This document shows, one piece after another, positions 21,762-34,425 of a stretch of 64,000 bases of DNA. The notes under the pieces are model-generated. The model was given only the letters and a program-made list of their open reading frames with translations, was not told where the DNA came from and ran no database searches. Origin of the DNA: Berberis thunbergii (taxonomy: Eukaryota; Streptophyta; Magnoliopsida; Ranunculales; Berberidaceae); NCBI GenBank assembly GCA_003290165.1, contig QNQO01000451.1:719683-783682 (forward strand). The letters are read 5' to 3'. How positions within the stretch are numbered: the stretch's first letter is position 1; each line of letters begins with the position of its first letter. The translations under genes were made by a program, and so were the position numbers.

Positions 21762-22840
21762 CCTCCAAATCATGCATGACTGCCTTGATATAGATAGGTC
21801 ACATACAGTCGTATTGCAAGGTTCTCTTTAAGACCCTGCGAAAGTTATTTAGGGCTTGAAGCGCAATAAGATTGTTGGCCTTTATATTTTGAGCCGTTGA
21901 ATTGAAACTAACTAATGACCGACTTCTTAATCATAAGTAAACCCTTTGTTCATGGCTTCCAATACTTCTACAAAAATGGCAATTTTGGCGAATGATATAT
22001 GATATTAAAGGCATACTTCCAATGCAGGAAAACCTATATCTGCCAAGAAAATGTTGTAGTGGAAGATATAAAGATTATGAAAACAAAAAATACTTAACGT
22101 AGGCCAACATCGATATCACTTTAGTTATTGGTAAACACGATAAAATATACAAATAGTTATACGATAAATCTAGAAATACATAACAATATATAACTGACAA
22201 TGTAGATATATACACTACTACATGCAAGTGGGGAGGATGCATGTTGGCTGATGGATTTGAAATTAAACATGGATCGAAAGCTTTGAATGTGGAGCCACGA
22301 CATCTGCGTGCATGGCAGTGATAAGAACAAAGAAGAAGAAACGTTGAGAGAGACATGAGTGAAAAAACTGATCAGAAGTGTAGTGAATGCATGAATGTTA
22401 TATCAGCCGTATACATGCATGGGAGTGCGTTTTACAATTACAGTTCGATGCACACACAGCACCATTAATAACTCTCTTATCAATGCAGTTGAGATTTTTT
22501 ATATTTTATTTTATTCTTTTTGGCATTTCTTCAAACACCTCAACAACCACCCTTAATTTGGGAACTGGTAACCTTTTCTCTCCCTTGCAACAATGTTTTA
22601 CAGTTGCAGTTACTTACATACATACTGTTTATATACTGTGTTCTTCTCTTACACATTATTGATGTGTGTAACTTTGCATTTTTTGGGAAAGAAACAAGTT
22701 TCAGAGTATCAGAAGAGATTCTTCCAAAGCTATAATATATATAAGTGATGACTTTTCAAGTTTTATTGGGATTTTAAAATTGTTCAGTCAACATGATCAG
22801 TGGATCCGTTCCCTTTTATTTGTCTACATGAAAACTACGA
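21762..22840. other. Intergenic, no recognised gene
   Basis: AT-rich. Short ORFs on both strands around 22075-22735 have no recognisable similarity or structure. Confidence 0.4.
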
Positions 22841-23032
22841 AAATGCTAGGAAATCATGTTTTTGTAATTAGATTTTGTAATTATGGTAATATGGTGAGAT
22901 TTAAAAAAAATGATGAAATTTTCAAAGTGTTTATGTGTATCTTAAGGTTGTAAAAATCATCTTCTAATGATGCCACATCATCCTGATTATAAAATATAGT
23001 TACAAAACCTGATTTCCTAATCTCACTCTAAA
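22841..23032. mobile_element. MITE family B, copy 2
   Basis: Begins GCTAGGAAATCATG and ends CTGATTTCCTAATCTCACTC, with the same internal layout as the copies at 20584 and 24273. No ORF. Confidence 0.65.
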
Positions 23033-23389
23033 AACTCTGAAGTTTTGAGATATAAATGTAGAAACATTACTTGATTTAAAGGTTAATCAACGAACAAAGT
23101 ACACGTACTCTTAATGATCAAATAATTTTTGAATGCGCAACTTCTCGTAAAAGAGTGAAAATCTAATCAACTGAACTACAATTAATAATGAACATAAATA
23201 TCCCCATATTAACTATGTTAACCAATAACCTCATTTGTATCAAGTTTCAGGAAGTAGGGAACTAGCGCCCAAAGGCCTAATCGATCCCTACACAATCTTT
23301 CAAGTGGCTGCATTAAAAAAAAAAAAATTGTAGAAACAATACTTGATTATGCATGTTTAAAGGTAGAGTCTTCCTTTGTTAAAAAAAAA

Positions 23390-23690
23390 AAAAAATTGAC
23401 ACCAGACCAAAATTCATATGGGACCATTGAAGCAAAATTAGAAAATGTACAAATGTTTCGCTATGCCTTGTTTTATGAACTTTGTTCATATGACAATAAA
23501 AAAAAATTGACACCGACCAAAATTCATATGGGACCATTGAGGCAAAAATAGAAAATGTACAAATGTTTCGCTATGCCTTGTTTTATGAACTTTGTTCATA
23601 TGACAATCAAACAAAATTGACACCAACAAAAATTCATATGGGACCATTGAGGCAAAATTAAAAAATGTACAAATGGTTTTGGATTTTTGT
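23390..23690. repeat. Tandem repeat, about 110-bp unit, 2.7 copies
   Basis: Units beginning TTGACACC recur at 23396, 23507 and 23617. They share AAATTCATATGGGACCATTG and GTTTCGCTATGCC. A further partial duplication of 60-90 bp (TTTTGTTTTATGTGTTCATT) continues to about 23783 and includes a truncated MITE C left end. Confidence 0.85.
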
Positions 23691-23783
23691 TTTATGTGTT
23701 CATTATGAGCTTGTCTAATTAGCGAGGAAAACGGGCGAAAAAATGGACAAATGGTTTTGAATTTTTGTTTTATGTGTTCATTG

Positions 23784-23927
23784 TGGGCTTGTCTAATTGG
23801 CAAGGAAACGGCCGAGGGAGGGAGTGTAACCCTCCATCTCCTTCGAGATGCACAAAGACGTACGTTTTGAGAAGATAGAGGATTGCAACCCCCTCCCTCG
23901 CACGTTGCCTCGCCAATTAGATTCCCC
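23784..23927. mobile_element. MITE family C, copy 2
   Basis: 144-bp foldback element with the same inverted ends as copy 1, flanked by GTTCATTG (23776-23783) and GTTCATTA (23928-23935). A truncated left end of the same family lies at about 23707-23738. Confidence 0.75.
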
Positions 23928-24272
23928 GTTCATTATATATGCCACAACTGTACATGTACTTGATAGTTACGTCATGGTATAGTACATCAGTATAGCCACA
24001 TGAAAATTCTGAGCCAAATTTTAAAACCAGTGGGACATAAATTCTGAATTGTACATTAAATGACCCCACGAAACTGGTATGAGCCACCACAATTAAAAAA
24101 ACTGACACAATCCGTTAAATATTCCGGCCACCTCCGTGTTTCACACTCTCCTGTAAATGCTAGATTCCGGCAAGAAATCTTTATATCATGGAGGCGATTG
24201 ATATTGTATTAGAAATATTAGAAACACGATGTGGAGATGTAGCGTTAGAATGCTCTAGGATTATTTCTCATT

Positions 24273-24447
24273 GAGTGAGGTTAGAGAATTAGGTTTTGCA
24301 ACTTGGATGATATAACATCGTCAGAGAAGATTTTTTATAACCTCGAGATACACATAAATTCTTAGATATTTTATCGTTCTTTCAAGATCACGCCATGACA
24401 CTTTGAATGCAAAACATAATTGCAAAATCCTGATTTCCTAGCATTTT
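24273..24447. mobile_element. MITE family B, copy 3
   Basis: Starts GAGTGAGGTTAGAGAATTAG and ends CCTGATTTCCTAGC. More diverged than the other two copies. Confidence 0.55.
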
Positions 24448-24589
24448 TTTCCTCATTATGCTAGGCAATTGTTTGTAGTATCTAATTGATTGAGCTCTAG
24501 CAAAATCAGCCAGCTTTTTAGCTAAGATGTAAGAATGGTCTGGATGCAATAGAAGGTACATTCCGACTTTACTTCTGGAGAAAATTACA

Positions 24590-24975
24590 CTAGCCATACC
24601 TAACCCAACGAATATACATCATCTTCTCTTTTCTGTACAAGACTTGCCAAAGCATCCGCCACTGCATTTACCTCACAAAAAAAACATGCAATAAAAGTAC
24701 TTCTGAACCTCCCACTAGACCTTTATTTCCTCACCATAAAACCAATTTTGACCCATCATACAGTCAATTTGAATAACGAATTTCACAATACCCAACCGAT
24801 TACAAAGCTTGACACCTTCCAACACAGCTATCGTCTCGGCTTTATTATTCGAACCGACTCCAAAACAGACCCGCGCGGCTTGGATATAACCCAAGGATGA
24901 GATTAACTGATGTCTAAGAAGCCCATGCATTTCCCTAAGCCCAAAAGTTGCCCGAAATGTCAAAAATCCATGGGT
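24590..24975 (-). pseudogene. LINE retrotransposon RNase H fragment
   Basis: Minus-strand reading shows GSNNKAETIAVLEGVKLC and, after a frame change, EVNAVADALASL. These are the middle and C-terminal motifs of the RNase H domain found at the end of plant non-LTR (L1-type) reverse transcriptases. The catalytic Asp of the NxxAD motif is visible. Surrounding reverse transcriptase is absent, so this is a 3'-end fragment. Confidence 0.72.
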
Positions 24976-26778
24976 TCAAAGTTTAATGGGCTACTCTGTT
25001 TAATTATCCAGCCCAAACAAGACCCTACTTTTGGGCCATATTTGCAAAAAAAAAAATATTAGGTCCAGCCTTGCAATCAAATACCTAAAATACCAATTTT
25101 TTTAAATTTATTTTCCAACAAAAGAAATCACCTTGGCTTTTGTTGATTTACTATGTGATGCTTTTATTGAAAATGACCAAAGTCGCGATATTTATTTCAT
25201 TCAAGATTAGGTTTCTCTATCAGGTGTTCGGGTTGTATTCACCTTTGGCATAGCTTTGCAATCAAATACCTAAAATTTTGAAGTAGCCAGATAAAATTAG
25301 TTTCCAACAATCAAACACACACTTAATCATGAAGGTAATCTAATCCATATCGGAAAAGATTGATAAGGAGATAATATTCTTAGCCTTCTAGAAAGTCATG
25401 ATGTAAATTGATTCTACTTTGTTTCCAGGTGAAGGAAGGAGTAGGAAATTGTTTAATTTGATTTAGAAATTGTTATATGGAAAGCTATGTTTCATCTCTT
25501 GAACATAATTGCTACCTTGACTAATAAAACCAATAGCAATACTCCAACATTCAAATATTGCATCAAAGACTCACATTCAAAAGAATGAAATGTCTCCATT
25601 TTAGTGGAAGAGTCATGTGTCATAATCGTATAAACGGCACATGAAGTAGAGTATAAAAATAACTAATCGAAAAAGATGCAATAATCCCATGAAACAACAC
25701 CAATATAGATAGGAATTTGATGAAAAATAATGGCCAATTATTGACAGTTTTTCACCAGTATGTTTATGACCAATCTTAACCTGTTGGTGGAGTTGGAAAA
25801 AAAAAAAAAAACATCTAGAAGAAATGGGTATGAAAGATTGAAATCAAATGAAGCACTTGGAATAAAAAGAGAGGGACCCCCTCCCTTAGAACATCATTAT
25901 CTCCTCCACTCTTAAATCCTTGTGTCAAAGGTAGCTAGGGTTTCTAAATCATTGTTGGCAAACAAGTCAAATTTTATGTTGTTGTCCATCCACACCTTAA
26001 CACTTATATAAAGTGGCAATTAATCAACTTTGAATGGCCTTCCAACTAGCAACTGTGAATTGCTCTGCTTTGATCGAAACAAGTGTTCGTATTTGAACTT
26101 ATTGGCTTATATAATTCAGATGTCATTGTGATGTCTGAGGAGCAATAGCAACAGTAGTTTTCTTGTCCATTGAGATTTTAAGTGGAAGCTTGACTGGATG
26201 AGATAATTTAAGGAGATTATATTGGTAACCAAAGAGTTTGCTAAAAGCAACCCAAAAGCTCTCAATATGGGCTGAGTGAACAATTATCATTGTACCAAAC
26301 ATCAACATTTCTACAACTACTTGAAGTTAATTGCACTCAACACCTAATGTATTATTGGATGCATTTATAAGACTATTAAATATATTGAATTTAGTACATA
26401 TATAGTATGTTTCGCTAATGAACGCGCCTAGAGAGCTAAGCAAGGCTCTCTGACATGTTTTGAGGAGAGTGACAATAATAACTTAGAAGAGAGTAAATCC
26501 CACCCCACCATCTCCCCACATTATCCTCAATGTAATCAACTCGCTAATCTCCATCATGTTAATTTTAAAAAAGGGCTCTATCCGAGCCTCCTCATTGATC
26601 AAGCACCTTTGCGAGCTTCTCTTCGTTCACTTTAATCACATTTGGGTCTTGCTTGGGCTTCATCATTGATGGAAAGGCCAGTTGGAAGACCAAAGCAAAG
26701 CTTGGAGGGTTAAGCTCTGACCATTGATCAATGGGTTCTCACCAAAGAGGCCTTTGTTTCCCTGTTCTTGGTACTTCC
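24976..26778. other. Intergenic, no recognised gene
   Basis: AT-rich DNA with homopolymer A runs. The longest ORF is about 60 codons and has no support. Confidence 0.45.
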
Positions 26779-27790
26779 CAGGGGCACGGTCGCTCAGGCC
26801 CCCATTTCCTAGGGGCCCATATTTTAAAAATTATAATATATATTTATTATAATTTTTAAAATATAATAAATATATATAAACTCACACACTACTTTACATA
26901 AATACAAATAGATAAACTCACACACTACTTTACATAAATAATTAAATGTCATAAAACCTGTGTATTAATGATTGTGACTTTTCTTTTTCTTCTCCACGCA
27001 ATCCACCTCTCCTCATCCCTATCTAATTAATTTTTTCTAATTTTAAACGACTAAACCTTGTTCTGATTCAATAAATTCAACTTCGTCTTAAGTTATGTGA
27101 TTCGTAAAGAAAGTCATGTCTTTGTGAATTTGAATGGAGTTGACGTGAGAAGAAAAAAAATACCACTGACTAAAGAAAGATAAAGAGTAAGTTACACAAA
27201 TTATATAGTAAAATTTAATATTTTTGAACAAAGATTAGTTAGTACTAGTGGTTTTTTAATAAAATTTTAATTATATTTATATGTATTGTTTTGTTTGGAT
27301 GTTTGCAGAAGACAAAACTTGTGGAATCCAGTATAATGAGTCTAAAATTGATTTGTGAAAATAGGGTCTCTTATTAGTTGATTTTGTACTAATTCATAAA
27401 CCCTTTTGTTGTTGTAATTTGTGTTTGTTTGATTTGTTTTTTACTCTTAGTCACAATGATGCCTAAAAAATATAAGTCAAGTTTAAAAAAAAAACAATAA
27501 AAACTTGTTAGGTCATTAGCAGGATCGGTTGATAAATTTATGCCTAGTAAAATAGATGACTCAATATCAAATGTTGAAAAATAAATAAATTCACCACCAG
27601 TGATTAATTGAATTGAAAATGAACTAAGAAAAAATAAAAAAACAAACGAAGAAACAAAACAATAAATAGGAGATAAGAAATTTGTGTCATTAAACATTTA
27701 TGATCCATAAAATAACCCCTAATTTTATTATGATGTGACGTCACCTTTTTTCCAATCAATTGGAGAGCCAACAAGACAATATTCTAATGT
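26779..27790 (+). pseudogene. hAT element remnant with start of a TTF/ZMYM-type transposase
   Basis: Position 26779 begins CAGGGGCACGGTCGCTCAGG and is G/C-rich like many plant hAT ends. From the ATG at 27456 a plus-strand reading with several stops gives KLVRSLAGSVDKFMPSK and later SLNIYDP, the N-terminal signature of hAT transposases with TTF-type/ZMYM1-like zinc-finger domains. The catalytic and dimerisation domains are missing and no right terminus is seen. A hairpin of about 20-bp arms (26821-26863) and a 37-bp tandem duplication (26876-26942) lie in its 5' part. Confidence 0.6.
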
Positions 27791-27971
27791 CTGGTGATGG
27801 TTTTGAGGAACTCAAATCCAACTAATCAATAAAGTTTGTCAATTTTATATGATAATCATGTACATTAGACTCAACATCCAAAAGACTATAAAACATGGGA
27901 ACAAAATCAAAACACAATCATGCTACTATAGAAAAAATCAAACAAACCAAAAAAGAAAAGAAGCTACATTC

Positions 27972-29390
27972 TTACATACATAATTGCCTTTTCCACTTGA
28001 GTGCTACCTCATCAAGTGACTTGGTTGACGATCCATTATCGGTTAACACATTGGCCGCCGCATTCTTAAGGACTTTCATTTTGTTTCGCATTTGCTTTCC
28101 TTCTTCACCTTCCATCAATCCCTTGACAACCCTAGCAATTTCCAGTCGACCAATTAGGCCATTTTCGTCTGCTTTGGGCCTCAGTGCAACCTTCATGTCA
28201 TCAGCTAACATCACTGCATTCATCTTTTGTTCGGCAAATAATGGCCAAGCAATTAATGGTACACCATGAACCACACTTTCTAGAGTCGAGTTCCACCCAC
28301 AATGGGTCAAGAACCCGCCCGTCGAGCCATGGCTCAAGACTTGGATTTGTGGTGCCCATGATGAAACCACTAGGCCCCAACCTTTGGTCCTCTCTAAAAA
28401 TGACTTAGGTAGGAAATCAAAAGGGTCGTTTACACTTTGTGCAGTGAAGTAAGTTGCATTGGCTGCCGTATCACTTGGACTTCTCACAACCCATAAGAAC
28501 CTTTGCTCACTCATCTCTAAACCATGAGCCAACTCAGTGAGTTGCTGAGTTGAGAGTGTTCCACCACTCCCAAATGAGATGAACAAAACAGACCCATCCG
28601 GTTGCTCATCTAACCATTTCAAGCACCCAGAGTCATCATTCCCATGGGCCTGACCCGTTCTTATCAATGGGCCCACTGGGTAAACGGGTGGGTAACCCAT
28701 TTTCTCATCCTGCAAACCCTTGAAAGGACCCGGCTCCAAATCAACAAAACTATTGACTAAAATACCCTCAGCTAATTTGTACCTTTTGCCATGATGCAAA
28801 ACCCACTTGTATGCACCATTACTCCTATCCTGGACTGGATCAACCAAATCCCTACCATGAATAGGAACACACCCTGGCAGCTTAATCGGTTCCACAATAT
28901 CTCTATACTCGCAGTGATACATCTCATCCAATTTTGGTAATTGTAAAAACAAGGACAACGCCATGGCCGTAGTAGGATAAAAAATGTACGATGGAAGATC
29001 AAATTCCTTCGCAACATCAAATGCATCCGTTCCAAATAAATCCACCACAAGTGCCACAACGCGTTCAGTACGCATTATGGACTCAATTGTATCACGTAGG
29101 AACGATAAAGATCTTGTCACGGTTAAGGATATATGCACCTCTATTTTATCATCATTCGGGAGGTCATCAAGGTTGACCGGAGGTAGAAATATAGAATTGA
29201 TGAATTTAGGAAGCGAGTTAAGAACCGATTTTTGAGCCTCAGAGGGTGGTCCGGAGGTGGGGATTGTAAATGTGAAGGAGAAATCGTGGTGGAGAGCGAG
29301 TCGTTTCGCAAACTCGGCGAGTGGAATGAGATGACCTATCCCTGGACTGGGTAGAAGAATTAGGTGTGGAGTTTGCTGAATTTCTCCCAT
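27972..29390 (-). CDS. UDP-glycosyltransferase, UGT72B-like
   Basis: Single-exon gene of 472 residues, the usual length for plant family 1 glycosyltransferases, which move glucose from UDP-glucose to small hydroxylated acceptors in the cytosol. The N-terminal SPGIGHLIPL holds the catalytic His20. Its Asp partner is D117 in VVDLFGTDAFD. The 44-residue PSPG box that binds the sugar donor spans 345-388 (WAPQIQVLSH to WPLFAEQ) and ends in Gln, as expected for UDP-glucose users. Overall sequence is closest in memory to UGT72B1 and hydroquinone glucosyltransferase (arbutin synthase), whose known acceptors are phenols, chlorinated pollutants, flavonols or monolignol-type compounds. The acceptor here cannot be told from sequence. 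No break is seen, and a TATA box lies just upstream. Confidence 0.93.
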   Translation of the reverse strand: MGEIQQTPHLILLPSPGIGHLIPLAEFAKRLALHHDFSFTFTIPTSGPPSEAQKSVLNSLPKFINSIFLPPVNLDDLPNDDKIEVHISLTVTRSLSFLRDTIESIMRTERVVALVVDLFGTDAFDVAKEFDLPSYIFYPTTAMALSLFLQLPKLDEMYHCEYRDIVEPIKLPGCVPIHGRDLVDPVQDRSNGAYKWVLHHGKRYKLAEGILVNSFVDLEPGPFKGLQDEKMGYPPVYPVGPLIRTGQAHGNDDSGCLKWLDEQPDGSVLFISFGSGGTLSTQQLTELAHGLEMSEQRFLWVVRSPSDTAANATYFTAQSVNDPFDFLPKSFLERTKGWGLVVSSWAPQIQVLSHGSTGGFLTHCGWNSTLESVVHGVPLIAWPLFAEQKMNAVMLADDMKVALRPKADENGLIGRLEIARVVKGLMEGEEGKQMRNKMKVLKNAAANVLTDNGSSTKSLDEVALKWKRQLCM

Positions 29391-29440
29391 TGTTTCTGAA
29401 TTATGTGCTTTACAAATTTGATGAGAAGAAATGAATGAGC

Positions 29441-29448
29441 TTTATATA
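29441..29448 (-). promoter_or_regulatory. TATA box of the UGT gene
   Basis: TATATAAA on the minus strand, about 50 bases before the ATG at 29390, implying a short 5' UTR of roughly 20-25 bases. Confidence 0.6.
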
Positions 29449-29459
29449 GAGGCGTGGTA

Positions 29460-32400
29460 ACATTGTGATTATTTAACAATTTGAGGGGTATTTTGGGAAT
29501 GTCTGAGAAATTAATTGGAATATGATGTAAGGCTAACGTGAGCCTGGTGTCATTGTAATGTCAAAGATGGTTTTCTAAAATGAACCCGTTTCTTAATTGG
29601 AATTAATTGATTATTTATGAGAAATACGTTTATATTGACTTTGTTTTGTTTGATTATTGACTAATTTCGAATTAAAAAATTTTGAAATAAAAACTTATTA
29701 GTTAGTCCTCTCAAGATAATCCAACAAGTAAGTCCTCGACACATCCACCCCACCATGCTAATGAAAAATTTAATGGATTAGTCAGTGATTAGTCGAGGTT
29801 TTCGCTTTCAATAATTTTAATCGTTGATCGCTTTTATTTGTTGTTTCTAGATATCGAATGTTATCGAAAATTGAACCATACTAAAATATGGATCATATTA
29901 AACATGATCAAATTACTTTTTGAGAAAAAAAGAGCGTAGTGCTTTAGTAAAGTTTTTTTATTTATTAAATATTTGAAAATTTTGGAAAACAAATCAAGAT
30001 CTCATGATTTGAATCGTATAATCTTTACATTATTAATGCCTAAAAGATCTCACTTTAGAAATGGGGTACTGCCTAAAAAGCTAGAAATTATTAATGCTTT
30101 TTCTTTACTTTTGGAGTGGATAAGAATAATAATAATGGTGGGCATGATTTCATATATTCTATCAAAGGTTTACCTAACAATTTTCATCCAATTTAGTATT
30201 CACGACACAGTTTTAATGGATATTAATTGAGTTGGTAGACTTGTAACAGATGGTATTATAAGTCCAAAACTTAAACTCTAACAGAGAAATTAACAAAAAA
30301 AAGTAAAACGTTTTAACAACAAATCTCATTGTCTTAAATGTATAGTTAGCTATATCAAACAAATTTGTGGCTAGTAATTTTCAATTGAATGATAAATGAG
30401 TAATGTCAATATTTGGGACATCTGTTTATAAATAATATCAAACATTTAGGGTTCTAAATTGCATGTTTTTCCTTTCAGGATTCGATTCGATTGGTTCAGA
30501 ACCAAGCCTGCATATTTCTTAATTGGTATGTGGACATATCTCGTGAATGATTGTCCTCAAGAGTAAGGTTATGCTTTTTCAACTTCTTCACTTTTTGCAA
30601 CAAGCGATTGGTTTACTTTTTTTAACAAGCGATTGATTGGTTTGAAGAAGCAAGAATTTTTCGCTTTGATTTGTTAGCATTTAATGTATTTTTAATTAAT
30701 TAATTTATTTTTTAATCTTGATGTATCTTATACTAAATATTTTAAACTGGTGCGGTAAAACACAAATTTCAGCACAATTTTGTACTCGAAGCTCAAAATA
30801 TTCAAACTAATAATATGATAAAAACATAAATAAAGCTCAATAATTAATGTACCAAACTACAAAACTATGTTATGTAAGACACGGACATTTTTAAAAAGAT
30901 ATCAAATCGTCAACATTACCTAAGCAAATTGCATAAAAACCTCCGCATATAAATAATTCTACCTAAACCATATTAGATGCGAAAGAAAGGTATAAAGTAA
31001 AGTGCTTAGAGTGAAATAAAACAACAAAAAAGGTTTATATTAAATGGTTTTCGATAAATATTCTAAAGTAAGTCTAGACAGCCACGACAACCAATCATTT
31101 TTTTTTATCAGGGTGGTAGCTATAACTCTCTTAGAATTGGGGAACATTCTAAAACATTTCTTCTAGGTTTGTGTTTGTAATTTTTCTCATGCAATGTTGT
31201 TTTGTAGACAGCTCTTTTACGCATCTCGAGAAAAATGAACGACTTTTACGTCGCCACTTCATTTCCCTTGCTCGTTTTCTCGCTCATTCCCTCAACCTTT
31301 AGAATTTCTCTTTTGCTAAATGGTTCCACAAAGGATGAAAAGGACCACCAAACCACCACTCTTTTAAGTCAAGAGGCCATCAAACAATGCAAACAAAAGA
31401 GAGGTTGTTTTCAAAAGCTTAATGCATCTGGTTGATTCTTCTTTTTTGTATTATTATCATCCAAGAATTTCTTCGAACATTAGGCAATGCTGAGCATTCG
31501 AGTATGATCGATGACATCGTCATATGTAAGGAAAATAGTGAAAGTAATTCAATATTTTAAAATGGGTCAAGTATGGTGACTAGACCACACGCCAGGTTGA
31601 TGCATGTGTGATTCACATGGTTATAGATCCCATGAGTGATAGAGCCAAGAATTTTTTGAAGAGAGGGGAATGAATGAATGAATCATAATTAAAATATAAT
31701 AATTAATTACTTTAGCATAATTCTTTTTAATTTGAACAATACATACATCTATATAACAAATCAAAATGGTATTTTAGGTTGGAGATAAAAGACTATTGAG
31801 ATTTATTCAAATATAAAGATTTAACGAATCACAAACATGGAGGTTGGAGAAAAACATTTTTAAAAATTTTTTTATGCCTCAACCAACTCTAACCATAACA
31901 CATTTAAATGGTCAGATTGAATCTGAGTACCGAAGATACGGGGAATACATTAGTCTATCTTACTAATCAGAATAGTCTTTCACTATTCATAAGCAACTGC
32001 AGATAAAAAAAAAAAGAAAAAAGAAGAAGAAGATATGATTGAAAGTTGGGGAGATGTTGTAAATATAGCAAGTTTGAGATTCATTATCAATAATAGCAAG
32101 TTTGAGATGTTGTAAAGATACGTTGAACGGTTGAAGGTTGAGATTCATTCTCAATAATAGCAAGTTTGTGAATATGAAGTATATAGAAAGGTAAAAGATA
32201 ACGAAAAAATGGTGAAAAAATTGGTGAAATGTTATGTGGAGGGGAGATAAAATTTTATGTGTTTTTTTCTTAAAATTAATAATGTCATAACTATATACTT
32301 GGTTGTTGAATTTTTGTAAACTTGACATTGTTGAAATACATTTTTGAAGATCTTTTCTGTGAAACTAATGATCAATAAAAGCGGTAACATTTTAAAATAC

Positions 32401-33051
32401 ATATTTTATTATTAAAAAGTATCTAACGTATTTCACGTCGTTAGCATTTTCAATATTTTTGAGACCGGCCAATCATACTTAAAAAAGAAGAAGAAATGAG
32501 ACGGTCATTTTAATACATTTAAAAAAACCTTGAACTTCATAATTTGGTGTATTCAAAGTTTGGGGAAAGAACTCACTCTTGGAGTTTGAAATTTTTTCCC
32601 CAACTGATTCTAAGCCTAAAGTTGCTTTTTGGAATTTCTTGGTACTATTCCTGTCCAGTTGGTACCGAATGGTTACATGATAGTTCTCCTTATATTGATC
32701 ATGGTAAAGGATGCTGGTGTCCGAGTGACTCCGTGGGTGATTCTATTATTAACTTATGCTCGACTAAATAATCACGCTGTATGTGAGATGAAGTCGGCGA
32801 CTTGCTTCGAAAAATTGCCGAATTTATAGTATATATTTTTACCTTAGAATATGCTTGCACTTTAAAATTTATTGATGACGAAAGTCGGGTTGGTGGTAGG
32901 GTTGTTCAATACATGATATTTAGTAAAAAAAAAAAATTGTATGTGGAGTGCCCAGATAATTCTTTATATTTCAATATCTCTTAAACTTTCAACTTCTCTT
33001 AACTCTCACTTACATTTTTATTTCTCTCGCTTTAAATTTCTTATCTTTCAA

Positions 33052-33052
<1 letters not shown>
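29460..33052. other. AT-rich intergenic DNA, no recognised gene
   Basis: No credible coding gene. A 66-codon ORF at 31235-31435 has a hydrophobic start but no known relatives. About 100 bp at 31750-31855 is repeated at 33299-33400 (both contain GGAGATAAAAGAC), so a small dispersed repeat is present. A short internal duplication (AATAGCAAGTTTG three times) lies at 32060-32170. Confidence 0.45.

Positions 33053-33120
<68 letters not shown>
33053..33120. repeat. (TA)34 microsatellite
   Basis: 68 bases of pure TA followed by TTTA repeats. Confidence 0.97.
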
Positions 33121-33125
<5 letters not shown>

Positions 33126-33540
33126 TTATTTATTATTAAATCTTGTTTGATTTGTACACATAAATTTATAGTTTGGTGTTTTTTTAGTATTTGTCATTGT
33201 GTACAATTTCACGATGACATAGGCATAGATGGGTTGGCATGTCAAGAGGTTTACAAAAAAAAATCATAACGTGCCAATGACACGGGGGACACACTAGTGT
33301 ATATAACAAATTAGGATGGTGTTTTAGATTGGAGATAAAAGACGACTGAGATTTATCCAAACATAAATATCTAACAGATCACATAGAGGAGGGATGTGAA
33401 GTATTTGGCTGAAATTTATGTTCGCATAGGACTATAATACTCCTCACAACATTTGAAATTTTTCTCTTATCAAACAATTTGAGCGCCGAAGGCACAGAAA
33501 ATGCCTTAGTAATCCACAAATGAACATCGAGATACAAACA

Positions 33541-34425
33541 TAGGGGTGGGCAAAGTCGGTTCGGTTTTAGACCTGAATTGATTTCGTACTGATTTCATTC
33601 GGTTTGCCCAGAACCCAAACTGAAAATCGATTTTTATATTTGTAAATCGATGAAATCGGTTGGACCGAATATTGAATCAGTTCGGTTGGACCGAAATTTC
33701 GGGCTCAAGCACTTTTTCGAAAGGCACATTTTTAGCCCAAAATTGAATCAACCAGACATAGAGAGAGCTGAACAAGGAAAAAATCATCAGAAATCGTAAA
33801 GGAGACGATGAGCTCTTGCCCTTATGTGTCAAACAAAACCCTAACAAACCCACTCTAAAAACACACCCAGAATCAAAGCATGACTCATCATGATAGATCG
33901 ATCTATGAACAACAAACAAGCAAATCGAACCACAAACAAGCATATTGAACAACAAACAAGCAGAACAAACTGAAATTAACCAAAACAAGATGGATGAAAT
34001 TGAAAAGAGATAAGAAGAAGAAATCAAACCTGCAATTACCCTTGATAATGATAGCTGAGAGACTGAGAGAGATCGAAAGAGGGTGTAGAACTTTAGTGAA
34101 CCTCAGATGATCAAATCAAAAGAAGAAAATTTAGGTTTAGGATTTGGCAATTTGGGTTTGAGAGTGAAAGAGAGAAACTGAAAAAAGGGTTGTGCGTAGT
34201 GTTTTGGGTGTGATTCAGTGCAACAGGGTGCACCAATCAGGTATTGACAGTTATATATATATATATATATATTATTAATTGATAGGTTCGATTTTTAATC
34301 GGTTGTTTCAGAATCGTAGACCGACTTCGACCCGTTGATAAATGGTTTCGGTTCGGTTAACGAACTGTAATTGAAAACTGGTTTAGTTGGTTGATTGAAT
34401 TTAAATCGATTTATGCCCACCCCTA
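33541..34425. mobile_element. Non-autonomous hAT element, 885 bp
   Basis: Ends TAGGGGTGGGCA and TGCCCACCCCTA are perfect inverted repeats. They are followed by subterminal CGGTTCGG/ACCGAA motifs. The 8-bp target duplication TACAAACA at 33533-33540 and 34426-34433 is exact, pointing to a fairly recent insertion. No transposase. A minus-strand ORF inside (34027-33677) is hydrophobic and unrecognised. Confidence 0.9.

Noticed and set aside
22075..22735. Overlapping 70-90-codon ORFs as small genes
   Set aside because: No known domain, no splice or promoter support, and AT-rich composition gives such ORFs by chance.
27895..29235. Plus-strand ORFs opposite the UGT gene
   Set aside because: Antisense shadows of the glycosyltransferase coding sequence.
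33677..34027. 116-codon minus-strand ORF inside the 885-bp hAT element
   Set aside because: Hydrophobic and without any recognisable domain; the element is non-autonomous and the ORF is probably chance.
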